Positions 1 to 5,256 of a stretch of 5,256 nucleotides of DNA are shown piece by piece. Source of the stretch: Tannerella sp. (lineage in GTDB: Bacteria; Bacteroidota; Bacteroidia; Bacteroidales; Tannerellaceae). The stretch covers positions 1 to 5,256 of the forward strand of contig JAITDQ010000200.1 in assembly GCA_031282485.1 (NCBI GenBank), written 5' to 3'. How positions within the stretch are numbered: the stretch's first letter is position 1; every line of letters begins with the position of its first letter. Below the pieces are notes generated by a model that was given only the letters and a program-made list of their open reading frames with translations, ran no database searches and was not told where the DNA came from. The position numbers were made by a program, and so were the translations under genes.

Positions 1-12
1 TATAAAACGCTG

Positions 13-20
13 CAAATATA
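13..20 (-). promoter_or_regulatory. Possible -7 element for a leftward gene beyond the window
   Basis: On the minus strand TATATTTG (20 down to 13), followed by CAGCG, matches TAnnTTTG and lies 5 bases past the stop codon of the leftward ATPase gene. No good -33 element sits 19-21 bases upstream; the nearest TTTG (36-33) is only 12 bases away. This may be the promoter of a further leftward gene, but the evidence is a single motif. Confidence 0.3.
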
Positions 21-24
21 CGAG

Positions 25-1758
25 TTATTTATCAAATGTTTCATATATTTCGTATTTGTTTTTGCCGATAAAGAGGAGCAGGGCGGTTTTCAGGTCGGGA
101 CGGCCTTCCATACGGTGTGCATGTATGTACTGTTTCAGCTGTCCCAGGCCTTCTTCCCGTTTCGCAGCGATTTCTGCCGCTTTGGCCGACGTACGGCAGT
201 ATTTTATCTCGAATATCCATTCGTATTTTATCTGTGGATACAGCGGATTGCGTTGCAGGTATATGTCCGAGCGGCCGGGAACGGTCTCGTATTCGCTCAT
301 CGGGATATACATCTTGCTCATGAACAGGTAGGCCAGCAAAAGTATCTTAATGTATTTCTCGTCGAACTGCCGCAAGTCGTGGTCGGACAGCTTGCCGAAA
401 GCATTCTCCGACACATAGCGGATAAAACCGTGTACTTCGCCTTTTATCGCCAGGGCTGCGATTTCCTTATCCAGCTGATTCGACGAGACCGTCATTCCCG
501 GAGACGTTTCCCGGAGCAGCTCGTCTAAGTATTCCCAGTACAGCGTTTGAATGGAGTAGTTCGGAATGATCAGGGACAACCTTGTGAAACTGCGTTCTTT
601 TATAGTCAGCAAACCCATATAGAACAGCAGCGACGTGAAATAACGCTCGTCATTCAGCCTGTCGAGGGAGAATTTCTCCAGTATTTCGGCTGTGATGCCT
701 CCGTCCTTTATTATCTGAAGCAGGGTCTCACGGTTCTTTTCGTTCTGCGCGAGGCGTCGCAGGCGGCCGTAATCCGTCCGCAGGTTATAGTCGATAATAT
801 TTTCAGGAGGGCGGTTTGATCTAAGTATCTGTCCAAAAAAGTACATAATCATGGCCGGGTTATATACGCGGTTTTCCCCGTCCGGGTGAAACAGGTAGCC
901 GTTGTAATATGCCTCCATGTCCACATTGATTAACACCGGGTCGACGCCGGTTTCCGTCATCAGCCATTCCACTTCCTGCTGTGTAAAACCCATCATTTCG
1001 TTATACTCGATTTCCAGCGTAAGTATTTTAGCGATGTTGTAACCGCTGGTCAGGTCGTCGAGCATCACGGGCGAGATGCCGGTGACGAATGTCCGGTAAA
1101 CGATGGACGATTTGGTGCCGGTTTTAATCTTCTCATAAAAATCGCGCACCAGCCCGTTGGCTGCAACCATCGCGTGGTAGAAATCCTCGCCCTCCAGTGT
1201 CCCCATAGCTATCAAATCGTTGGCAAAATGGTCGTATTCGTCGATAATGACAAATGCCTGCAAACCATAGTCGGACATGGCGCTAAATGCAATTTCCAAT
1301 GCGTCAATGCCGGCATACTTGTCTTTTATCTCCCTCACGGTTTGCCGGGCTTCCGGTATGATCCCGTCATAATCATTGAAGAAGTTGCATACGGAAAGCT
1401 GCACCTTACGTGAAAAAGACGTAATAAAACCGTCCTTGCTGTTCGTGTTTATCCCCGAAAAGTCAAATTCCAGGATAACATAGCGATTCCGTTCCGGCGT
1501 CGGGTGTTTGCCGATATACAGGTTGCCGAACATCTGCTCGAACTCGTCTTTACAGTTGATATTGTAATAGCAGTTCAGCATCCTTAAAAACATACTCTTC
1601 CCGAATTTCCGCGGACGGATGAAGAAATGATTCCGGTTAGGTTCGCGTTCCAGTTCTTCGATAAACCGTGTTTTATCGACATAGGCATAATTATGCAGCA
1701 CGATGTCTCTGAAGTCCGAATTGCCGCTGGGCAGACGTTTAAATGCGTTTGTTTTCAT
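25..1758 (-). CDS. AAA-ATPase-like protein with C-terminal PD-(D/E)XK nuclease-like domain
   Basis: The 577-residue product matches the AAA-ATPase-like family (Pfam AAA-ATPase_like plus PDDEXK_9/DUF1703), common in gut Bacteroidales and of unknown physiological role. Seen, numbered from the ATG at 1758: the family N-terminal pattern (LPSG-SDFRDI, then YVDKTRFIEEL) near 9-36; a Walker A-like RPRKFGKS at 48-55, lacking the first Gly of a canonical P-loop, as usual in this family; Walker B VIIDEYD at 170-176; GISPVMLDDLTSGYNI at 227-242; YYNGYLF with VYNPAMIM at 284-305. The C-terminal nuclease-like core has D498 (SDIYL), E517-x-K519 (FEIKY) and a following Q540 (QLKQY), so the D...ExK residues look intact. 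An in-frame GTG at 1782 would add 8 residues, but it overlaps the predicted -7 promoter element, so ATG 1758 is preferred. No signal peptide or membrane segment is seen; cytoplasmic is inferred. The gene is monocistronic within the window. ATP hydrolysis and nuclease activity are inferred from motifs only. Confidence 0.9.
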   Translation of the reverse strand: MKTNAFKRLPSGNSDFRDIVLHNYAYVDKTRFIEELEREPNRNHFFIRPRKFGKSMFLRMLNCYYNINCKDEFEQMFGNLYIGKHPTPERNRYVILEFDFSGINTNSKDGFITSFSRKVQLSVCNFFNDYDGIIPEARQTVREIKDKYAGIDALEIAFSAMSDYGLQAFVIIDEYDHFANDLIAMGTLEGEDFYHAMVAANGLVRDFYEKIKTGTKSSIVYRTFVTGISPVMLDDLTSGYNIAKILTLEIEYNEMMGFTQQEVEWLMTETGVDPVLINVDMEAYYNGYLFHPDGENRVYNPAMIMYFFGQILRSNRPPENIIDYNLRTDYGRLRRLAQNEKNRETLLQIIKDGGITAEILEKFSLDRLNDERYFTSLLFYMGLLTIKERSFTRLSLIIPNYSIQTLYWEYLDELLRETSPGMTVSSNQLDKEIAALAIKGEVHGFIRYVSENAFGKLSDHDLRQFDEKYIKILLLAYLFMSKMYIPMSEYETVPGRSDIYLQRNPLYPQIKYEWIFEIKYCRTSAKAAEIAAKREEGLGQLKQYIHAHRMEGRPDLKTALLLFIGKNKYEIYETFDK

Positions 1759-1781
1759 TGTAAAAATATTTATTTGTCCCA

Positions 1782-1814
1782 CAAAAATAAGGATTATTTC
1801 GGAGATGCTTTAAA
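1782..1814 (-). promoter_or_regulatory. Bacteroidetes-type promoter for the ATPase/nuclease-like gene
   Basis: On the minus strand TATTTTTG (1789 down to 1782) matches the -7 consensus TAnnTTTG exactly. A TTTA at 1814-1811 serves as the -33 element, 21 bases away, against the usual TTTG with a 19-21 base spacing. Transcription would start near 1776, about 18 bases before the ATG at 1758. The -33 element is imperfect, so this is a prediction. Confidence 0.6.
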
Positions 1815-1840
1815 ATTGCCGATTATTTTTTGTAAATTTG
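1809..1840 (+). promoter_or_regulatory. Bacteroidetes-type promoter for the S46 peptidase gene
   Basis: TAAATTTG at 1833-1840 matches the -7 consensus TAnnTTTG exactly. TTTA at 1809-1812, 20 bases upstream, stands in for the -33 TTTG. The predicted start of transcription is near 1847, giving a leader of about 58 bases that is AT-rich and ends in a purine-rich AGAGAAAAAA just before ATG 1905. No riboswitch-like structure is apparent in the leader. Confidence 0.6.
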
Positions 1841-1904
1841 CGCCCGAAAAAATATATGCCGTATATTAAAATAAAAATAAATTATAAATCACAGAGAAAA
1901 AATT

Positions 1905-4043
1905 ATGAAGTTAAAACAAACAGGAATTTTACTGCTGCTGCTTATTGGAATGAATAACGTTCTCGCCGACGAAGGCCAATGGATTATCACCGAACTCCAC
2001 GAACAGAATTTAGCCCGCATGAAAGAGCTTGGATTCATGCCCGATTACAGTCATCTTTACGATAAGGATTCGCCCTGTGTGGCGGATGCCGTTGTCATTT
2101 TCGGCGGAGGATGTACGGGGATAACCGTTTCGGAAACAGGACTGATATTTACGAACCACCATTGCGGCTACAGTCCGATTCAGCAACTCAGCAATGTGGA
2201 AAACGATTATCTGAAAAACGGTTTCATTGCACAGCGTATCGAAGACGAGCTTCCCGTCGAAGGATTAAGCGTCCGCTATCTTAAAGAAACGATTGACGTG
2301 AGCGACAGCATTATTCCCCAAATATCGCATATCGAAAATGAATACAGACGCATCATTGCGGCGGATTCGATCGGCGATGAAATAATGAAATCCTTCGCAA
2401 AAGACCGTTTCACCGAAATGGAAGTCATCCCTTTTTACAGCATGAACAAATATTATATCGTGGCATACAGCGTATACCACGACGTACGCTTGGTTTTTGC
2501 GCCGCCGTCGTCACTCGGCAAATTCGGCGGCGATACCGACAACTGGATGTGGCCGCGCCATACGTGCGACTTTTCCGTCTTCCGCGTATATGCCGGCGCC
2601 GACAACCTGCCGGCCGAATATGATGCGGATAACCGCCCGTACAGCCCGAAATTCGTCGCCGAAGTATCCATACAGGGCTACCGGGATAAGGATTTCGCCA
2701 TGACGATCGGCTTCCCCGGCAGTACAGACCGCTACCTCTCGTCCTGGGGAACGCAGCAGCGCATCGAAAGCACGAACGAACCCCGGATAGAAGTACGCGG
2801 AATAAAACAGGAAATATGGCAGAAAGCCATGCAGGACGACGACGCCATACGCATAAAATACGCATCCAAGTATGCCGGAAGCTCCAATTACTGGAAAAAC
2901 TCTATCGGAATGAACCGCGGCCTTATCGGTCGGGATGTCATCGGACGCAAACAAAGGGAGGAAGACGCTTTTGATAAATGGGTACAGTCTTCCGGCAAAA
3001 AAGACACGTACGGCGACATCCTCCGGTTGCTTGAAAAAAACTATAAAGCCACAGACGAACAGCGGAAATACCTTACGTACCTTACCGAAGCGTTCGCATA
3101 CGGCGCCGAAATCATACGTCTCGCAAGAATGTTCGGTCAAATCGACAACAGTAACCTTTCGGCGGTAGAAATAGAAGAGATAATGAACGACCGGTTCCGT
3201 CCCTTTTTTAAAGACTACGACCCGGAGCTGGATAAAAAAACGCTTGCCGCGATGATGAAAATCGTCAAAGAACGCGTTCCCGCAGAATACCTGCCCGACG
3301 TTTACCCCGCAATAGATAAAAAATACAAAGGCGACTACGAGCGTTACGCAAACGATTTGTTCGCAAAAGCCGCCGTCCTCTCCGAAGAAAAAATGACGGA
3401 ACTGCTGAAAGACAAAAAGAAATACGACAAATACACGAAGAACGATCCCGCCGCACAGCTGTCGTTGTCCGTCATCATGACAATCATGGATATTGCGCAA
3501 AACCTGAGCAACGCCGAATACGAAATTATCAAAGGCAAACGCCTCTACTTGGCCGGCCTCCGCGAGATGTATCCCGACAGCATCTTTTATTCGGATGCAA
3601 ACTTCACGATGCGCCTGAGCTATGGCTCGATAGGAGGATACCGCCCTTTCGATGCGACATGGTACGACCATTACACCACAACGAAGGGACTGCTGGAAAA
3701 AGAAGACCCTTCAAGCCATGAATTTTGGCTCCAGCCGGAAATAATAGATATCGTAAAGGCGCGTGACTTCGGCAACTACGCCGACAAAAACGGGGAACTG
3801 CAACTCTGTTTCCTCTCCAACAACGACATCACGGGCGGTAATTCGGGCAGCCCCGTGTTCGACAAAAACGGCCGCGTGATCGGACTGGCTTTCGACGGAA
3901 ACTGGGAAGCCATGAGCGGCGACATCTCGTTCGAAACGGAATTGCAGCGCACAATCAGCGTAGATATGCGCTACATCCTGTGGACGATCGAAAAATGGGG
4001 CAAATGCCCGCGCATCATCCGTGAATTGAAGATCGCAAACTGA
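1905..4043 (+). CDS. dpp7: S46 family dipeptidyl peptidase, DPP7-type
   Basis: A periplasmic serine exopeptidase that releases dipeptides from the N-terminus of oligopeptides. The product is 712 residues, the family's usual length. Residues 1-21 form a signal peptide: MKLK, a Leu-rich core, and likely cleavage after VLA (A21). The chymotrypsin-like catalytic residues are visible: H86 in TNHHCG, D222 in TCDFSVFRVY and S647 in GGNSGSP. C70 and C87 could form the disulfide known near the catalytic His in this family. NWMWPR at 213-218, SNYWKN at 327-332 and D664 correspond to the pocket that binds the substrate's free amino group. G665, 18 residues after the catalytic Ser, occupies the S1 position that is Gly in DPP7 (hydrophobic P1) and Arg in DPP11 (Asp/Glu P1). 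About 276-570 is the helical domain inserted between the two halves of the protease fold. The ATG follows a purine-rich tract and begins the signal peptide. The glycosyltransferase gene follows after 11 bases. The family call is very secure; the substrate class is inferred from one residue. Confidence 0.95.
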   Translation: MKLKQTGILLLLLIGMNNVLADEGQWIITELHEQNLARMKELGFMPDYSHLYDKDSPCVADAVVIFGGGCTGITVSETGLIFTNHHCGYSPIQQLSNVENDYLKNGFIAQRIEDELPVEGLSVRYLKETIDVSDSIIPQISHIENEYRRIIAADSIGDEIMKSFAKDRFTEMEVIPFYSMNKYYIVAYSVYHDVRLVFAPPSSLGKFGGDTDNWMWPRHTCDFSVFRVYAGADNLPAEYDADNRPYSPKFVAEVSIQGYRDKDFAMTIGFPGSTDRYLSSWGTQQRIESTNEPRIEVRGIKQEIWQKAMQDDDAIRIKYASKYAGSSNYWKNSIGMNRGLIGRDVIGRKQREEDAFDKWVQSSGKKDTYGDILRLLEKNYKATDEQRKYLTYLTEAFAYGAEIIRLARMFGQIDNSNLSAVEIEEIMNDRFRPFFKDYDPELDKKTLAAMMKIVKERVPAEYLPDVYPAIDKKYKGDYERYANDLFAKAAVLSEEKMTELLKDKKKYDKYTKNDPAAQLSLSVIMTIMDIAQNLSNAEYEIIKGKRLYLAGLREMYPDSIFYSDANFTMRLSYGSIGGYRPFDATWYDHYTTTKGLLEKEDPSSHEFWLQPEIIDIVKARDFGNYADKNGELQLCFLSNNDITGGNSGSPVFDKNGRVIGLAFDGNWEAMSGDISFETELQRTISVDMRYILWTIEKWGKCPRIIRELKIAN

Positions 4044-4054
4044 TCCGGCACACT

Positions 4055-5047
4055 ATGTTCTTCTCGCTAATCGTCCCCATATACAACCGTCCCGAGGAAG
4101 CGCATGAACTCCTGGAGAGTTTGTCGCAGCAGACGTATACGGCGTTCGAACTCGTGCTGGTCGAAGACGGTTCGTCGCGGCCATGTGCGGACGAAGTGGC
4201 GAAATTCCGGTCGGCGTTCCGCATCAACTACATTGTAAAAGAAAATTCCGGCCGGAGCGATACCCGCAACACCGGTATGAAAAACGCAAAAGGCGATTAT
4301 TTCATCTTTTTCGATTCCGACTGCATCATACCGCCCCGTTATCTCGAAACGGTCGACCGCCTGCTGCAAGAAGACTATGCCGACTGTTTCGGCGGCCCCG
4401 ACCGCGAGCATCCGTCGTTCAGTGCAATGCAGAAAGCGATCAATTACGCCATGACGTCTTTCTGGACAACAGGCGGCATACGCGGCGGGAAAGTAAACAT
4501 GGAAAAGTTCAAGCCGCGGACGTTTAACATGGGTTTTTCACGCGCCGTATATGAAAAAGCCGGCGGCTTCAAAGACATGTACGGCGAAGACATCGACCTC
4601 AGCATACGCATCGGCAAAGCCGGCTTCACCACGAAATTATACCGCGACGCGTTCGTTTACCATAAACGCCGCGTCAACCTGAAACGGTTTTACAGGCAAG
4701 TCCATATTTTCGGTCAGGCGCGTATAAACCTTTACCGGTTATACCCCGATTCGCTAAAGCCGGTACACACACTGCCCGCGTTTTTCGTACTGGGAGCGGT
4801 TGCCGTAACCGTATCGGCGATCGTTCTTTCGGCATGGATACTTGTCTTTCCCGCAATTTACGTTTTGCTCCTGTTTTCCGATTCCCTGCTGAAAACCAAA
4901 AGCCCGCGAATCGCCGGCCTGTCCCTCATCGCTTCATTTATACAAATATTCGGATATGGATTCGGATTCATCAAATCTTTTATCCTGAAAATAATATTCC
5001 GTCGGGGATTGGAAGATATCGAAACGATTAAAAAAGTTTATAAATAA
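4055..5047 (+). CDS. Family 2 glycosyltransferase with C-terminal membrane segments
   Basis: A 330-residue GT-A fold transferase, inferred to use a nucleotide-sugar donor at the cytoplasmic face of the inner membrane, probably for surface or capsular polysaccharide, LPS or another glycan. Motifs: SLIVPIYNRPEE at 4-15 (start of the nucleotide-binding fold), VEDGS at 36-40, N64-S-G-R-S-D-T-R-N72 with A78-K-G80, the metal-binding DSD at 87-89, NMGFSR at 158-163, and GED at 177-179, whose acidic pair includes the likely catalytic base. Hydrophobic stretches at about 241-258, 261-275 and 287-311 suggest two or three membrane helices, and the C-terminus is basic. The ATG lies 11 bases after the peptidase stop with no terminator between, so co-transcription is likely; there is no Shine-Dalgarno-like site, as is usual in Bacteroidetes. 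Donor sugar and acceptor cannot be read from the sequence, and no other glycan genes are in view. The family is certain; the pathway is unknown. Confidence 0.93.
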   Translation: MFFSLIVPIYNRPEEAHELLESLSQQTYTAFELVLVEDGSSRPCADEVAKFRSAFRINYIVKENSGRSDTRNTGMKNAKGDYFIFFDSDCIIPPRYLETVDRLLQEDYADCFGGPDREHPSFSAMQKAINYAMTSFWTTGGIRGGKVNMEKFKPRTFNMGFSRAVYEKAGGFKDMYGEDIDLSIRIGKAGFTTKLYRDAFVYHKRRVNLKRFYRQVHIFGQARINLYRLYPDSLKPVHTLPAFFVLGAVAVTVSAIVLSAWILVFPAIYVLLLFSDSLLKTKSPRIAGLSLIASFIQIFGYGFGFIKSFILKIIFRRGLEDIETIKKVYK

Positions 5048-5048
5048 T

Positions 5049-5065
5049 ATAAGCGCCCTTCTTAT
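5049..5065 (+). other. Weak hairpin after the glycosyltransferase gene
   Basis: ATAAG (5049-5053) and CTTAT (5061-5065) can pair around a 7-base loop, two bases after the stop codon. The stem is short and AT-rich and no U-run follows, so it is a poor intrinsic terminator. It also competes with the neighbouring inverted repeat at 5062-5075. No convincing terminator exists between this gene and the next. Confidence 0.2.
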
Positions 5066-5075
5066 TAACTAATAA
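5062..5075. repeat. Inverted repeat TTATTA-AC-TAATAA
   Basis: A perfect 6-base inverted repeat with a 2-base spacer, located 13 bases upstream of the -33 element of the Fur-family gene's promoter. It could be a regulator binding site, but in such AT-rich DNA it could also arise by chance. Confidence 0.35.
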
Positions 5076-5088
5076 TAACATACATTTG

Positions 5089-5120
5089 TTTGTGCAATAT
5101 ATTTTATATATCTAATTTTG
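5089..5120 (+). promoter_or_regulatory. Bacteroidetes-type promoter for the Fur-family gene
   Basis: TTTG at 5089-5092 (with a second TTTG at 5085-5088), 20 bases, then TAATTTTG at 5113-5120: both consensus elements match exactly at the usual spacing. The start of transcription would fall near 5127, leaving a leader of about 30 bases before ATG 5157. This is the best promoter in the window and implies the regulator is transcribed independently of the glycosyltransferase. Confidence 0.75.
5097..5111. repeat. Inverted repeat ATATAT-TTT-ATATAT inside the promoter spacer
   Basis: Two 6-base arms around TTT lie wholly between the -33 and -7 elements of the Fur-family promoter. The position suits an operator that would block RNA polymerase, and AT-rich palindromes of about 15 bases are typical of Fur/PerR sites. 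It is not a close match to a known box, so an operator role is speculative. Confidence 0.3.
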
Positions 5121-5156
5121 TAATCAATTTAAACTTTCAATAAAATTACAGTGTTT

Positions 5157-5256
5157 ATGAACAATATAAGTCAATATTTATTGGGATACGGCATACGCCC
5201 TTCCATTCAACGCATTGCAATCATGCGCTATCTGACAAACAACAGAACGCATCCTA
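5157..5256 (+). CDS. Fur/PerR-family metalloregulator, N-terminal fragment (cut by window end)
   Basis: Only the first 33 codons are present. The product begins MNNISQYLLGYGIRPSIQR and continues IAIMRYLTNNRTHP, the first part of the winged-helix DNA-binding domain of Fur-family repressors (G-I-R-x-S/T-x-Q-R-x-A-I-M-x-Y-L, then the loop ending in THPT/S). The spacing and residues resemble PerR/Fur proteins of Bacteroidales. Metal-binding residues lie beyond the window, so iron, peroxide, zinc or heme sensing cannot be told apart. ATG 5157 is chosen because it sits about 30 bases downstream of the predicted transcription start and gives the family's usual N-terminal length. The reading frame is open to the last base, so the gene continues off the right edge. 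Confidence 0.82.
   Translation, partial: MNNISQYLLGYGIRPSIQRIAIMRYLTNNRTHP

Noticed and set aside
56..819. Plus-strand open frames within the leftward ATPase gene.
   Set aside because: They overlap a full-length, motif-complete minus-strand gene, overlap one another in different frames, and show no domain pattern.
25..1782. The ATPase/nuclease-like gene as part of a multi-gene anti-phage system.
   Set aside because: No second effector, methylase, toxin-antitoxin pair or mobile-element hallmark is adjacent; the neighbours are a peptidase, a glycosyltransferase and a Fur-family gene. Motifs alone do not support a defence claim.
1813..1840. TTG at 1816-1818 as the -33 element of the peptidase promoter.
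   Set aside because: Only 14 bases separate it from the -7 TAAATTTG, shorter than the 19-21 expected. TTTA at 1809-1812 fits the spacing better.
2511..3671. A 386-codon open frame on the minus strand, plus several shorter ones, opposite the peptidase gene.
   Set aside because: The plus strand encodes an unmistakable S46 peptidase across the whole region. The antisense translation has no recognisable domain, is rich in Phe/Val/Arg as expected from reverse-complemented coding sequence, and lacks a promoter-like start region. It is a shadow of codon bias.
4067..4527. Open frames of about 114 codons on both strands within the glycosyltransferase gene.
   Set aside because: They overlap the motif-rich N-terminal glycosyltransferase domain in other frames and have no family signature of their own.
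5048..5075. Rho-independent terminator after the glycosyltransferase gene.
   Set aside because: The only hairpin has a 5-base AT-rich stem and no following T-run.

Overview
The window reads as a chromosomal segment from a Bacteroidota member, most likely order Bacteroidales. Three things point there: intergenic promoters of the Bacteroidetes type (TTTG-like element, about 20 bp, then TAnnTTTG), start codons preceded by A-rich tracts instead of strong Shine-Dalgarno sites, and the gene families present (an AAA-ATPase-like/PD-(D/E)XK protein, an S46 dipeptidyl peptidase, and a Fur-family protein with a Bacteroidales-looking N-terminus). Genus cannot be decided from the sequence alone.

Layout. 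Bases 25-1758 (minus strand) hold an AAA-ATPase-like protein with a C-terminal PD-(D/E)XK nuclease-like domain, of unknown physiological role. Bases 1759-1904 are an AT-rich divergent promoter region in which the leftward and rightward promoters appear to share a TTTAAA palindrome as their -33 elements. Bases 1905-4043 (plus) encode a secreted S46 dipeptidyl peptidase. All three catalytic residues are present, and a Gly at the specificity position makes it DPP7-type (hydrophobic P1) and not DPP11-type (acidic P1). After only 11 bases, 4055-5047 (plus) encodes a family 2 glycosyltransferase with C-terminal membrane segments, probably co-transcribed with the peptidase. Bases 5048-5156 are an AT-rich spacer with a well-formed promoter and two inverted repeats. 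At 5157 the N-terminal 33 codons of a Fur/PerR-family metalloregulator begin and run off the window.

How the genes fit together. The peptidase would release dipeptides from oligopeptides in the periplasm, a nutritional role known for S46 enzymes of proteolytic Bacteroidales. The glycosyltransferase would work on the cytoplasmic face of the inner membrane, probably in cell-surface glycan synthesis. No direct biochemical link between them is visible, and the shared transcript is inferred only from spacing. The leftward ATPase is a separate transcription unit.

I see no CRISPR array, tRNA/rRNA, insertion sequence, or multi-gene defence-like cluster. This is mostly an ordinary core-type region. 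The least understood component is the ATPase/nuclease-like gene, and the most interesting small-scale features are the back-to-back promoters and the palindrome inside the Fur-family gene's promoter.
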